From VRUE01 sp963837695 (lineage in GTDB: Bacteria; Actinomycetota; Thermoleophilia; Solirubrobacterales; 70-9): DNA of 64,000 bases. The notes below the pieces were generated by a model. It was not told the DNA's origin, searched no databases, and saw only the letters and a list, made by a program, of their open reading frames with translations. The position numbers and the translations under genes were made by a program. The stretch lies in assembly GCA_963837695.1 (NCBI GenBank), contig CAWINZ010000005.1, forward strand, positions 62,001-126,000. Direction: 5' to 3'. Positions 41,815-52,822 of the stretch are shown piece after piece (positions within the stretch are counted from its first letter, which is position 1; every line of letters begins with the position of its first letter).

Positions 41815-42423
41815 TCACTCGCCTGCGAGCAGGAAGCGGGCGGAGGCTGCGCCGGCGGCGAGGGCGGGGCCGATGTCGCGTTCGGTGTCGGAGAGGGCCT
41901 GCAGCGCGAAACCGTCGGCCACGGCGAACAGGTAGGCGACGATCGCATCGGCCTCGTAGCGCAGGCTGAGCACGCCCTCGCGCTCCTTGGCCTCGAGGAT
42001 CTCGGCGACGTGGGAGCGGGTGCGATCGAACAGCTGACCGACCTCGCGCTGGATCTCAGGATTGCGCCGGCCGGCGCTGAACAGCTCGTAGAGGAGCAGG
42101 AAGAAGGCGGGTTCGTTCTCGATCAGGTCGTTGAGGCTGGCGAGCAGGATGTCGATCACGTCGTCGGCCGTCCCGGCATTCGCCAGCGGTTCGTCGAGGC
42201 GGGCGACGCGGATCTCGGAATCGCGGCGGACGACCTCGACCAACAGCCGCTCCTTGGTGCCGAAGTAGTAGTGGAGGAGCCCACGACTGACCCCGGCCTC
42301 GCGAGCCACGTGCTCGAAAGTCGAACCGGCGGCGCCGCGCTTGGCGACGCTCACGCGCATCGCATCGATGATCCGCTGCGCCTTTTCCCCGCTCAGCTCG
42401 CGCTCTTTGGTCGCAGCCTCCAT
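41815..42423 (-). CDS. TetR/AcrR family transcriptional regulator
   Basis: A 202-residue repressor. The N-terminal HTH is clear: AQRIIDAMRVSVAKRGAAGSTFEHVAREAGVSRGLLHYYFGTKERLL. The C-terminal ligand domain is helical (FFLLLYELFSAGRRNPEIQ, and AVADGFALQALSD). It may bind operators such as O1-O3, but no matching site lies in front of its own gene. Confidence 0.92.
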   Translation of the reverse strand: MEAATKERELSGEKAQRIIDAMRVSVAKRGAAGSTFEHVAREAGVSRGLLHYYFGTKERLLVEVVRRDSEIRVARLDEPLANAGTADDVIDILLASLNDLIENEPAFFLLLYELFSAGRRNPEIQREVGQLFDRTRSHVAEILEAKEREGVLSLRYEADAIVAYLFAVADGFALQALSDTERDIGPALAAGAASARFLLAGE

Positions 42424-42471
42424 CAGTTCAGTCTACGGCGCAGGGCGGGCGCCCCGCGCCGGACTACCGAA

Positions 42472-42900
42472 CTAAGCCCCGTTAATACTGGTCGTCGAGG
42501 TGTACTCGAACTCCTCCTCGGCGCCGAAGAGGGCGTCGAGTACCGTCTTGCGAGCGTCCTCGCTGACCGCCAGAGCGATCGCTCCGCCGATCAGAGCGAG
42601 GAGGATGAGGCGTCCGAGGCGGCTCTTCTTGCGCTTCCTCGGCGCTTTGAGGCGCTCCGAGGCCTCGCGCAGGCTCTCTGCGGCCGTGCGCAGGTCCTTC
42701 TGCACCTTCCTGTCGCTGCTGACTGCCTTGACCGGGCCCTTGCTGTTGTCGGTCGCTCGACCGTAAGCACCGCGGGCGGCCTCGAAGGCGTCGCGGAGGC
42801 TGTCGCGCAGCTCTTCGTCCTCGATCAGGCGCTGCACATAGGGGTTCTCACGGGCAGTCGAATAGAGGTCCGCGGCCTGGTTCGCCTTCGTCTTGGTCAT
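42472..42900 (-). CDS. Hypothetical protein with C-terminal membrane anchor
   Basis: A 142-residue protein: a charged helical N-terminal region (about 95 residues, YVQRLIEDEELRDSLRDAFEAARGAYGRA), a basic patch RKRKKSRLG, one membrane helix (LGRLILLALIGGAIALAV), and an acidic tail. The pattern recalls YtxH-like or DUF3618-like membrane-attached stress proteins, but I cannot name the family. It starts with ATG 42900. Confidence 0.7.
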   Translation of the reverse strand: MTKTKANQAADLYSTARENPYVQRLIEDEELRDSLRDAFEAARGAYGRATDNSKGPVKAVSSDRKVQKDLRTAAESLREASERLKAPRKRKKSRLGRLILLALIGGAIALAVSEDARKTVLDALFGAEEEFEYTSTTSINGA

Positions 42901-42973
42901 GCCATCTCCTCGCTGGGGACTTTCAAGTTCCCGCTGAGGATAACCCCAAACCTGCCCGTGGCGTGCGACAGCG

Positions 42974-44515
42974 TCATGGTGGGCCTATGCCATCCAGGAG
43001 CACGCCGTTGCTGCGGAAGTTGAGGTCGGCCTCGCGGATCCGCCGCAGGCGCAGGTGGGCGAGGTCGGGGCCGGGCAGCGCGTAGCGCCGCACGTAAAGG
43101 CGGCCGACCTGTTCGTAGCCGACCTGGCGGAAGCGGGGGCCCAGTAGGCCGACCGGAACGGGCGGGGCCGGGCCGTCGGAGACGAAGTCGACTTCGTGCA
43201 CGCTCCAGGCAAAGCCTTCGGACGGCTGCGCCTGGAAGGAGCCGGTCGAGAGGTAGTAGCGCAGCGAGGCCGCTCCGAGCGTCCAGAGGACGATCGCCCG
43301 CGGCGCCGTCGGCTTCCCCAGGCGTGCCGCCACCGTGTCCCAGGCGGGCCGCTGCCAGGCCGGCGAGAGGCTGACCCAGGCGCAGAAGCCGAGCGAGTAG
43401 GCGACGAGGACGGAGGCGATGACCATGCCGCTGCGCCGGGCGCGGCGCGCGGTCAAGCCGATCGCCACCGCGACGAGCAGCGGAACCAGGGCAGGCAGCA
43501 GATTGCGCGCGAGGACGTAGTCCTTGCCGGGCGCGACAAGCGCAAGAGCCAGCGGCCCGAGGACGGTCACCGCGGCCAGGGCCACCATCAGCCCTCCGGC
43601 TCGTCGCTCGCGTCGATCGGCGCGCAGCGCGAGAAGCAGCAGCCCGGCGAGGACGGCGAGCAGTGGCAGGACCGCGGGCAGTACGGTCTCAGGCCGGGAA
43701 ACGACGTCGCCGGTCTCGCCGACGACGAAGGTCACACCCGCATCCCAAACCCGGTGGCCGAGACTGCGGTCGCCGATCCACTCCGCGTGGCCGAGCGACA
43801 TCTGGTGGATCGCCAGCGGGGCGAGCGCCAAGCCGGCGAGGAGGACGATCCAGAGCCCGGCCACCGCCTCGCGCCGCCGGCGCCACAAGAGCCAGCCGGC
43901 CTCGAGCGCGATCGGGAAGATCGCGAAGTAGTGGGTCGCGAGCGCGAGCGCGGAGAACACGCCCCAAAGCGCCAGGTCCCTCCGCCCCCTGGAATCGAGG
44001 GCGCGGACGAAGTAGAGCGCCGCGACTGCGGTCAGCAGGGCGAGCAGGGCGTAGCTGCGGGCCTCCTGCGAGTACCAGAGCAGCATCGGGTTGACGGCGA
44101 CCAGGGCCGCGGCGACGATCCCGGCCCGGCGGCCGCGCAGCTCGGCGCCGAGCAGGTAGGCGACCGGCACCGTCGCCACCCCGACCAGCGCCGAGACCGA
44201 GCGCAGGCCGACCTCGCCGGTCCCGGTCAGCTGTGTCCAGGCCCAGGCAAGCGCGTAGTAGAGCGGCGGCGCCGACTCGCTGAAGCCGACCGCTTCCATC
44301 GCGTGCCAGAAGCCGTCGCGCAGCACGCGGCTGGCGGTGACGATCTCGTCGTGGTGGTAGGCCTGCACCCCCAGCGTGGCGAAGCGCAGCGTCGCGGCGA
44401 GGACGGTCAGCCCGGCGACGATCCAGAAGGTCCGCGAGCGCGCCCGCACCGCCTCGCGAAGCGCCTCATACAACGTCGACAGGTTGCCCCTGCCCAGGGC
44501 TTCGGCCGCCTCCAT
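42974..44515 (-). CDS. GT-C glycosyltransferase, GT39/PMT-like membrane protein
   Basis: A 513-residue protein with about ten membrane segments. Loop 1 carries the acidic metal-binding motif YHHDEIVTASR, and LLWYSQEARSYALLALL matches GT39/dolichyl-phosphate-mannose mannosyltransferase-like enzymes. It likely transfers a sugar from a polyprenyl phosphate donor on the outer face. The C-terminal 120 residues form a soluble domain. It starts 5 nt after lon, so it is the last gene of the hsp20-lon-GT operon. Confidence 0.85.
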   Translation of the reverse strand: MEAAEALGRGNLSTLYEALREAVRARSRTFWIVAGLTVLAATLRFATLGVQAYHHDEIVTASRVLRDGFWHAMEAVGFSESAPPLYYALAWAWTQLTGTGEVGLRSVSALVGVATVPVAYLLGAELRGRRAGIVAAALVAVNPMLLWYSQEARSYALLALLTAVAALYFVRALDSRGRRDLALWGVFSALALATHYFAIFPIALEAGWLLWRRRREAVAGLWIVLLAGLALAPLAIHQMSLGHAEWIGDRSLGHRVWDAGVTFVVGETGDVVSRPETVLPAVLPLLAVLAGLLLLALRADRRERRAGGLMVALAAVTVLGPLALALVAPGKDYVLARNLLPALVPLLVAVAIGLTARRARRSGMVIASVLVAYSLGFCAWVSLSPAWQRPAWDTVAARLGKPTAPRAIVLWTLGAASLRYYLSTGSFQAQPSEGFAWSVHEVDFVSDGPAPPVPVGLLGPRFRQVGYEQVGRLYVRRYALPGPDLAHLRLRRIREADLNFRSNGVLLDGIGPP

Positions 44516-44520
44516 GGTCG

Positions 44521-46908
<2,388 letters not shown>

Positions 46909-46939
46909 CAGTGCCGCCTCTCGTGAGCGGGAGTCGGCA

Positions 46940-47383
46940 CTACTCGCGCCCGATCGGCACGCGCCGGGTGGATTCGGCCGGATCTTTCAACGGCAGATCG
47001 ATCCTCAGCACGCCGTCCTCATACGTCGCCTTCGCCCGATCGGCGTCGACGTCGACCTGCAGCTCGACGACACGACGGAACGGCCCCGAAGGGATCTCCA
47101 CCTGCTGGTACACCCGCCCCTCGGTCTCCTGCACCGGCCGTTCCCCGACGATCGCCAGCTGACGCCCACTGACCTCAATCCCAACCTGCTCCAAATCCAC
47201 CCCGGCAAGATCCACCTTCACAACAGCGCGCTGCGGTTCGCCGCAGTAGTAGACGTCCACATTGGGAGAGAAGCCCGTACTCCGACGGCTCACATACGTG
47301 GTGCGCCCCCAAGCACCACCAAGCATCTGATCCATCTCCCTGCGCATCCGGGCAAAGTTCGCAAAGACGTCACGTTCTGGCAT
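46940..47383 (-). CDS. Hsp20/alpha-crystallin small heat-shock protein
   Basis: A 147-residue protein with the alpha-crystallin domain: PNVDVYYCGEPQRAVVKVDLAGVD, GRQLAIVGERP, VYQQVEIPSGPFRRVVELQVDVD and the terminal KATYEDGVLRIDLPL with the A-x-x-x-n-GvL motif. It is an ATP-independent holdase. It leads the operon with lon. Palindrome B2 lies upstream of it. Confidence 0.93.
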   Translation of the reverse strand: MPERDVFANFARMRREMDQMLGGAWGRTTYVSRRSTGFSPNVDVYYCGEPQRAVVKVDLAGVDLEQVGIEVSGRQLAIVGERPVQETEGRVYQQVEIPSGPFRRVVELQVDVDADRAKATYEDGVLRIDLPLKDPAESTRRVPIGRE

Positions 47384-47442
47384 AGACGCAAAACATAGCG
47401 GCGCGCGGGTCCTTCGCGAGATTCCGAATCGGCTGATGCACC

Positions 47443-47572
47443 GGGCGATCGGGGTCGCCTTGACAGTGCCTCGCGAACGCGGCCCTGGCGGGAGATTCTC
47501 AGCCGCGAAGCGGCAGCAAATTCCACCGCCGAAGGCGGTGGTGGGCAGCTGGCAAGGCGACCCCGATCGCCC
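47443..47572. repeat. Palindromic element family B, copy B2
   Basis: Perfect 19-bp outer arms (47443-47461 and 47554-47572) enclose hairpins GCCGC-GAA-GCGGC and CCACCGCC-GAA-GGCGGTGG. Its reverse complement aligns with B1 in the interior while the outer arms differ. It lies between the hsp20 start and the stop of the Cys-rich small gene. Confidence 0.85.
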
Positions 47573-47576
47573 CCGC

Positions 47577-47774
47577 TTACGCAGGCTGCGCCTGATTGGC
47601 CCAGCGGGGCGGGCGCATCAGGAGGACCGGCTGGCGCGGCGGAACGAGACCCTCGGGGCGGTTCGGCCGGAAGGTCGTGCAGGGCTCGTCGAGCTGCAGG
47701 GCGCAGAGCTGGTTGCGGCGGAAGTAGCAGTCGTCGCAGGTCGGGGCTTTGGGCTTGCGCGGCACGGCGGGCAT
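47577..47774 (-). CDS. Small cysteine-rich protein
   Basis: A 65-residue protein from ATG 47774. Four cysteines are arranged C-x2-C-x8-C-x7-C (TCDDCYFRRNQLCALQLDEPC), suited to zinc or an Fe-S cluster, followed by a proline-rich basic tail. The family is unknown to me. It is divergent from the FA2H-like gene, with a 127-nt promoter region between them. Confidence 0.6.
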   Translation of the reverse strand: MPAVPRKPKAPTCDDCYFRRNQLCALQLDEPCTTFRPNRPEGLVPPRQPVLLMRPPRWANQAQPA

Positions 47775-47851
47775 CTTGGCAAGGCCGTTGCACTTCCGTG
47801 ACGCCTGATTCCGCAAAGCGCAACGTTCTTGACACAGAGTCGTCACATCTT

Positions 47852-47868
47852 CCCCGCGTCTTGCGGGG
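47852..47868. promoter_or_regulatory. Short hairpin in the FA2H-like 5' region
   Basis: CCCCGC-GTCTT-GCGGGG, about 34 nt before the hydroxylase start and 18 nt after a TTGACA box (47829-47834). It could be a 5'-UTR structure. Confidence 0.3.
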
Positions 47869-47901
47869 GTCGGCTTCAGCCGTCGCTACCATTGGGGCCG
47901 A

Positions 47902-48525
47902 ATGGAGGCACACGACCGCACCAACAAGCTCGCGGCCTCGCCGCAGCTGTTCGAGAGCGAATTCCTCAACTTCTTCTCGCGAGTCCACCCGGCGATCCCG
48001 GCGATCGTCTTCGTGCCCGTGATCGTGGCCATGGAGTGGCTCGGCGTCGATCGCGGTCAGAGCCCCTGGCAGCTGATCCTGCTCAGCCTCGGCGGGGTCG
48101 GGATCTGGACGCTGACCGAGTACTGGCTGCACCGGCTCTTTTTCCACTGGGAGCCCGACAACGCCTTCGGCCACCGCATGCACTTCATCATCCACGGCAT
48201 CCACCACGACCATCCCAACGACAAGATGCGGCTGGTGATGCCCCCGGCGGTCTCGATCCCACTGGCGGCGCTCTTCTTCTTCGCCTTCACGCTGATCTTC
48301 GGCACGCCGGCCGCCTACCCGCTCTTCGCCGGCTTCCTCGCCGGCTACCTCTTCTACGACTACACGCACTACTACGTGCACCACTTCGTGCCCAAGAGCG
48401 ACCTCGGCAAGCGCCTGCGCGAGCAGCACATGCGCCACCACTTCCAGGACCACCGCTACGGCTACGGCGTCTCCTCTCCCCTCTGGGATGTCGTCTTCCG
48501 GACGCTGCCCAAAAAGCGCCGCTGA
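47902..48525 (+). CDS. FA2H/Scs7-like (ceramide) fatty acid 2-hydroxylase
   Basis: A 207-residue membrane diiron hydroxylase. The histidine boxes are complete: WLHRLFFH, HFIIHGIHHDHPNDKMRLVMPP, YDYTHYYVHH and HMRHHFQDHRYGYGVSSPLWD. This arrangement, especially HG.HHxxPxDxxRLVxPP, is that of eukaryotic FA2H/Scs7, which hydroxylate the N-acyl chain of ceramide at C2; sterol desaturases are more distant. No cytochrome b5 domain is present. Together with the SPT-like and GNAT genes at 8-10 kb it suggests sphingolipid synthesis. Its TGA overlaps the next gene as CTGA. Confidence 0.85.
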   Translation: MEAHDRTNKLAASPQLFESEFLNFFSRVHPAIPAIVFVPVIVAMEWLGVDRGQSPWQLILLSLGGVGIWTLTEYWLHRLFFHWEPDNAFGHRMHFIIHGIHHDHPNDKMRLVMPPAVSIPLAALFFFAFTLIFGTPAAYPLFAGFLAGYLFYDYTHYYVHHFVPKSDLGKRLREQHMRHHFQDHRYGYGVSSPLWDVVFRTLPKKRR

Positions 48526-49880
48526 CGATTCTCATCGCGGCGACCCACAGCGGCGCCGGAAAGACCACCGCGGCGGCCAGCTTGATCAGCGCACTGCGTG
48601 CCCGGGGGCTAACCGTGCAGCCGTTCAAGCTCGGGCCGGACTTCATCGACGGCGCCTACCACGCCGAGGCGGCGGGGCGGCCGACCGTGAATCTCGATCT
48701 CTGGATGATGGGCGAGGACGGGATCCGAGATGCCTTTAAACGCTGGTCAAGCGACGCCGACATTGCCGTGATCGAGGCAATGGGCGCCCTATACGACGGC
48801 GCCGATGGGACGGGGGCCGGCAGCGCCGCCGAGCTTGCAAAGCTCCTCGACCTGCCGGTTGTTCTCGTCCTCGACGTCTGGGGCATGACCCGAACCGCCG
48901 CCGCGATCCTGGAGGGCATGCGGCAGTTCGATCCCGGTCTGCGGCTCGCCGGCTGCATACTCAACCGGGTCGGCAGCGATCGGCACCGGCAGATGGTCGA
49001 AACCGCGCTTCCCGACGATCTGCGCCGGCTCGTCCTGGGGGCGATTCCACACGACGCCGATCTGGAGATCCCGGAGCGCCACCTCGGCCTGCTCACGGCG
49101 GAGGAGAACGAGGGCGCGAAGCGAGCACGCGGTGCCGCCCAGCAGCGCGCCGGGCAGCTGCTCAACCTCGACCGGCTCAGCTCAATCGCAGGCGCCCCAC
49201 ATGTGGCGCCCAGAGAAAACGTAAAGCCGCCTTCTGCACCGGTGCAAGCCCGAGCGCGCTTGGCGATCGCGCGGGACAGCGCTTTCTGCTTCTACTACGA
49301 GGACAACCTGCGCCTGTTGGCCGAGGCCGGCTTTGAGCTCGTGCCGTTCCGGCCGACCCTCGATCCGCGGCTCCCCGCGGACGTGGACGCCGTCTACATC
49401 GGCGGCGGCTACCCGGAGAGCTTCGGCGCGGACCTCGCGGCCAATGCCTCCCTGGCCGCCGAGCTGCGCGAGCATGCCGGCGGCGGAGCGCCGATCTACG
49501 CCGAGTGCGGCGGCCTCGTCTACCTGTCGCGCTCGCTCACCGACTTCGACGGCGTCAGCCACGAGATGAGCGGAGTCCTGCCGCTGGACGTGGCGATGGA
49601 CAGCAGGTACCTCGCGATCTCCTACGTCGAGGCCACGACCCGTATCGCCTCGCCCCTTGGCGAGGTCGGCACCATCGCCCGCGGCCAGGAGTTCCATCAG
49701 TCCCGAGTCATCAGAACCGATTTGGAGCCTGGGCTCTTCGAGCTGACTACGAGCGAGGGAGAGACGCGTCGCGACGGCTATCTCCAGGGTGGCGTTCTTG
49801 CCAGCTACGTCCATTTGCACCTCCGCTCTGCCCCAGGTATCGCCGACAGCCTGCTGGAGGCTGCGCTCGGCGCCAAGTGA
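48522..49880 (+). CDS. Cobyrinate a,c-diamide synthase (CobB/CbiA) with probable CTG start
   Basis: About 452 residues. The ATPase half starts ILIAATHSGAGKTTAAASLI, followed by FKLGPDFIDGAYHAEAAGRP. The class I glutaminase-like half has IYIGGGYPESFG-type spacing with nucleophile Cys in PIYAECGGLVYLSRSL. It amidates the a and c carboxylates in cobalamin synthesis. No ATG, GTG or TTG lies in frame between the P-loop and far upstream antisense-like sequence; the only sensible start is CTG 48522, forming a CTGA overlap with the hydroxylase stop. No other cob genes are nearby. Confidence 0.85.
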   Translation: MTILIAATHSGAGKTTAAASLISALRARGLTVQPFKLGPDFIDGAYHAEAAGRPTVNLDLWMMGEDGIRDAFKRWSSDADIAVIEAMGALYDGADGTGAGSAAELAKLLDLPVVLVLDVWGMTRTAAAILEGMRQFDPGLRLAGCILNRVGSDRHRQMVETALPDDLRRLVLGAIPHDADLEIPERHLGLLTAEENEGAKRARGAAQQRAGQLLNLDRLSSIAGAPHVAPRENVKPPSAPVQARARLAIARDSAFCFYYEDNLRLLAEAGFELVPFRPTLDPRLPADVDAVYIGGGYPESFGADLAANASLAAELREHAGGGAPIYAECGGLVYLSRSLTDFDGVSHEMSGVLPLDVAMDSRYLAISYVEATTRIASPLGEVGTIARGQEFHQSRVIRTDLEPGLFELTTSEGETRRDGYLQGGVLASYVHLHLRSAPGIADSLLEAALGAK

Positions 49881-49886
49881 GATGCA

Positions 49887-51086
49887 TCAGCGGCCGTAAT
49901 CGGGGGCGACAGCCCGTCGCCGATGCCGCAAAGCGATCTCCAGCTCGAAGCGGGCGTCAGGGTCCTCCAACTGGTCGCCGAGCAGCTCGCGCAGGCGGGC
50001 GGTGCGGTAGCGGGCGGTCTGCGGATGCACGTGGAGCGCCTCGGCCATCGCCACGGCGTTGCCCTCGTGGCGGACGTAGGCGAGGGCGGTCTCCCCCATC
50101 CGCTCGCGGGCCTTCTCGGTGAGCGACTCGAGCGGCGCAAGGCGGCGAGCCGCGATCCGGGCGGCAAGCGCGCTTCCCTCGAAGAGGAGCAGATCGGCGA
50201 GGTTATCCTCGGCGGAAGCGAGGCCGGGAACGGGCAGGGCACCCGCCTGCACCGCGCGCAGCGTCGCCTTTGCCAGGGCCCAGGAGGCAGACAGCTCGCC
50301 GAGCGTTCCGGCGGGACCGATCGCGACGGGGAAGCCGGTGGCCGCCTGCTCCAGCGACGCGGCGCGTCCGGGCCCGTCGGGGTCGGGGAAGAGGATGCAA
50401 CCGCCGTCGTCGAGGACCGTCACCAGCGAATCCGCCGGCAACCGCCTTGCAACCGACCCCAGGGCCGCCTCGGGAAGAGCAAGAGCCGCGGCGCGGCGCG
50501 GCAGGGCCCAGCCGGCGAGCTGTGCCGCGGTGCGAATGTCCGCCTGCTCGGCCGGTGGCACGCGCACGAGCAGCGCCGCCAGCTCGGCGGTGCGTCGCCG
50601 CCGCTCGTCGTCCAGCTCCGCCTGCGCCTCGGCGTAGCCCTCGACCGAGTCGGCGGAGAGTTCGTCGATATAGGCGAAGATCGCCTCGGCGAGCAGACCG
50701 AGGACCTCGGCGTCGAGATCCGCTTCCCGGCCGGCAAGCGAGAGTCGCCGCCAGGCCACCCGGGCGCCGACCCGGTAGGCGGCCTGCAGCGAATCCAGAC
50801 TGCGACCCTGGCGCAGCTCGCCCCGACCGAGCTCGACATAGACCTCGCGACCACCCCGACCGGCCGCCGGATCGCGAATCAGAGCGACGAACTGGCGCAA
50901 CGCCTCGCTCACCCCCCTTCGCACCCCGCGTCCGAAGTTTCCCTCGAGCGGCCGGGCGTAACCGGGTACCTCGCGGGCGATCGCGGCGAGGATCTCGGCG
51001 GTCGCGACGTCCAGCTCGGGCTCGACCACGTCGGCGACCCGGAGGGGAAGAGCACGCCAGGCCTCGGTTTCGAGCGATTTTGTCAT
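49887..51086 (-). CDS. PucR-family transcriptional regulator
   Basis: A 399-residue regulator. The C-terminal HTH_30 domain is clear: ETALAYVRHEGNAVAMAEALHVHPQTARYRTARLRELLG. The N-terminal part (about 160 residues, SLDSLQAAYRVGARVAWRRL) is a helical sensor, and a GGDEF-derived CdaR-like middle is likely. It is divergent from a fatty acid desaturase gene with an inverted repeat between, so it probably controls membrane-lipid unsaturation. It converges on cobB with 6 nt between. Confidence 0.88.
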   Translation of the reverse strand: MTKSLETEAWRALPLRVADVVEPELDVATAEILAAIAREVPGYARPLEGNFGRGVRRGVSEALRQFVALIRDPAAGRGGREVYVELGRGELRQGRSLDSLQAAYRVGARVAWRRLSLAGREADLDAEVLGLLAEAIFAYIDELSADSVEGYAEAQAELDDERRRRTAELAALLVRVPPAEQADIRTAAQLAGWALPRRAAALALPEAALGSVARRLPADSLVTVLDDGGCILFPDPDGPGRAASLEQAATGFPVAIGPAGTLGELSASWALAKATLRAVQAGALPVPGLASAEDNLADLLLFEGSALAARIAARRLAPLESLTEKARERMGETALAYVRHEGNAVAMAEALHVHPQTARYRTARLRELLGDQLEDPDARFELEIALRHRRRAVAPDYGR

Positions 51087-51090
51087 CTGG

Positions 51091-51107
51091 CTGACAAATA
51101 TTGGCAG
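51091..51107. promoter_or_regulatory. Operator-like inverted repeat between pucR-like and desaturase genes
   Basis: CTGaCAAataTTGgCAG, seven-position arms with matching bases CTG.CAA / TTG.CAG, 4 nt before the PucR-family start. It is a candidate autoregulatory or desaturase operator. Confidence 0.45.
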
Positions 51108-51163
51108 AAATAAGTTGCCTAGTGCCTAAAAGATCTCACTAAAGGCAGCGTAGATTGCCGCCC

Positions 51164-52057
51164 ATGCACTCAGAGATGGGCAGAGCCGAGAAGATCGCCA
51201 ATCTGGGCGCCGTGGTGTTCCCGTTCGTCGCGACGGTGACCGCGGCCGTGCTCTTCTGGAACCGCCTTGTCAGCCCGCTCGACCTGCTCATCGCCGCGAC
51301 GATGTATCTCTTCACCGCCATAGGGATCACGGTCGGCTATCACCGTTTACTCACCCACCGTTCCTTTCAGACCGCGAAACCCGTGGAGTACCTGTTTGCC
51401 GTTCTGGGATCGATGGCGGTACAGGGCCCCGTCATCTCCTGGGTCGCGGACCATCGCAAGCACCACGCCCACACCGACAGGGACGGCGATCCACACAGTC
51501 CGCATGTCGGACACGACGGTGGCGTGGGCGGCGTACTGGCAGGCCTATGGCACGCTCACACCGGCTGGCTGATGTCCACCCAGGGGCGGGCCGATTGGAA
51601 GCGATACGCGCCGGACCTCTACGAGGACCCGGGGATGCGAACGATCAGCCGTCGCTTCGTTCCACTTCTACTCGCCGGGCTTGCGCTGCCCGCGCTCGCC
51701 GGCTATCTGGTCAGCGGTACCGTCGCGGGCGCCGCGACAGGCCTGCTCTGGGGCGGTCTGGTGCGGATCTTCTTCGTCCATCACGTCACCTGGAGCGTCA
51801 ATTCCGTGTGTCATTTCCTTGGCAGCAGGCGCTTCGACACCGACGATCGCTCCACCAACGTGTTCTGGCTTGCCCTGCCATCTCTGGGCGAGTCCTGGCA
51901 CCACAACCACCACGCGTTCCCCCGCTCAGCCGTACACGGACTGAAGCGCTGGGAGATGGATCCTTCCGCGTTGATCATTGCCGCATTGGAGAAGGTCGGA
52001 CTTGCCCGGAACGTGGTGCGAATCTCACCCGAGCGACAAGCCGAACGCGCCGCCTGA
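51164..52057 (+). CDS. Acyl-CoA/acyl-lipid delta-9-type fatty acid desaturase
   Basis: A 297-residue membrane desaturase. The three histidine boxes are GYHRLLTHRSF, WVADHRKHHAHTD and ESWHHNHHAFPRSA, with about four membrane spans. This is the OLE1/DesC type that introduces a cis double bond using diiron. ATG 51164 is preferred over TTG 51155. It probably acts downstream of PucR-type control. Confidence 0.92.
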   Translation: MHSEMGRAEKIANLGAVVFPFVATVTAAVLFWNRLVSPLDLLIAATMYLFTAIGITVGYHRLLTHRSFQTAKPVEYLFAVLGSMAVQGPVISWVADHRKHHAHTDRDGDPHSPHVGHDGGVGGVLAGLWHAHTGWLMSTQGRADWKRYAPDLYEDPGMRTISRRFVPLLLAGLALPALAGYLVSGTVAGAATGLLWGGLVRIFFVHHVTWSVNSVCHFLGSRRFDTDDRSTNVFWLALPSLGESWHHNHHAFPRSAVHGLKRWEMDPSALIIAALEKVGLARNVVRISPERQAERAA

Positions 52058-52240
52058 CACTCCCAGACTTTCGAAGTCTGTCTAAATAGTCAGTGTGCAA
52101 TAGGCCAATTCGGCCATACCGCTGCTCGTAGTGACAGTGCGTCTGCGAGACTGCCGTTTTGGACTGTGCAACACTGCGGTTCGCAATAACTTGCTTACCA
52201 GTATTCGGTGCGCAAAGTGCGACCGGACGAAAGGAACGAG

Positions 52241-52636
52241 ATGCCAAGCACCACTCACGTACTCGACGAAGCCCGCGATCTGGTTATGAAGCGCCTTGCC
52301 GAGTTGGATGACGAGCGCAAGCGCCTCGAGCGCGCCCTCGCCGAGCTGGGCGGGAAAGTGACCAGCCGCGTCGGTCGCCGCCCGGGCCGTCCGCCGGGCT
52401 CGGGGACGAAAAAAGCTGCCGGCCGTTCGCCCGGTCGTCCGAAAAAACGGCGTCGTCGCAGTGGCACCCGTGCCGATCAGGCGGTCGCCTTGGTCGAGGG
52501 TAGCCCGGGCATCAGCGCGTCGGATATCGCCAAACAGATGAAAATCAAGCCGAACTACCTGTACCGGGTCTTGGGTGACCTCGAGAAAGAAGGTCGCGTC
52601 AAGAAGAAAGGGCGCCAGTACTTCCCCTCTAAATAG
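52241..52636 (+). CDS. AT-hook plus winged-helix DNA-binding protein
   Basis: A 131-residue protein. The N-terminal 45 residues form a coiled coil (RDLVMKRLAELDDERKRLERALAEL). Two AT-hook-like motifs follow (GRRPGRPPGSG and GRSPGRPKKRRRR), and the C-terminal part is a small winged helix (VEGSPGISASDIAKQMKIKPNYLYRVLGDLEKEGRVKKKGRQYFP). The combination suggests a nucleoid-associated or regulatory protein. ATG 52241 has AAAGGAACGAG before it and is preferred over GTG 52208. The 183-nt upstream gap is comparatively AT-rich. Confidence 0.8.
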   Translation: MPSTTHVLDEARDLVMKRLAELDDERKRLERALAELGGKVTSRVGRRPGRPPGSGTKKAAGRSPGRPKKRRRRSGTRADQAVALVEGSPGISASDIAKQMKIKPNYLYRVLGDLEKEGRVKKKGRQYFPSK

Positions 52637-52649
52637 GGGTTGCTGGACG

Positions 52650-52763
52650 GGCCGGATCCGGCAGGGCTTTCACTTAACTTCTTTCGGTGGAACGCGGTTT
52701 GGGCTGTCGCCCGAAGCCGACACCGAAAAAGTACAAGACGTTTCAGCCCTACCGGATCCGGCC
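52650..52763 (+). repeat. Palindromic element family A, copy A5
   Basis: The arms 52650-52668 and 52745-52763 pair over 19 bp with the same C/A mismatch as A2 and A4. The core is TCACTTAACTTCTTTCGGTG, GGGCTGTCGCCC, CACCGAAAAAGTACAAGACG. It lies between the convergent AT-hook gene and mdh. Confidence 0.9.
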
Positions 52764-52822
52764 TGATTTAAGCGCCGACTGGACGACCGCCTGGCGCACT
52801 TTCGTCGCCGCTGTAGGTGCGG

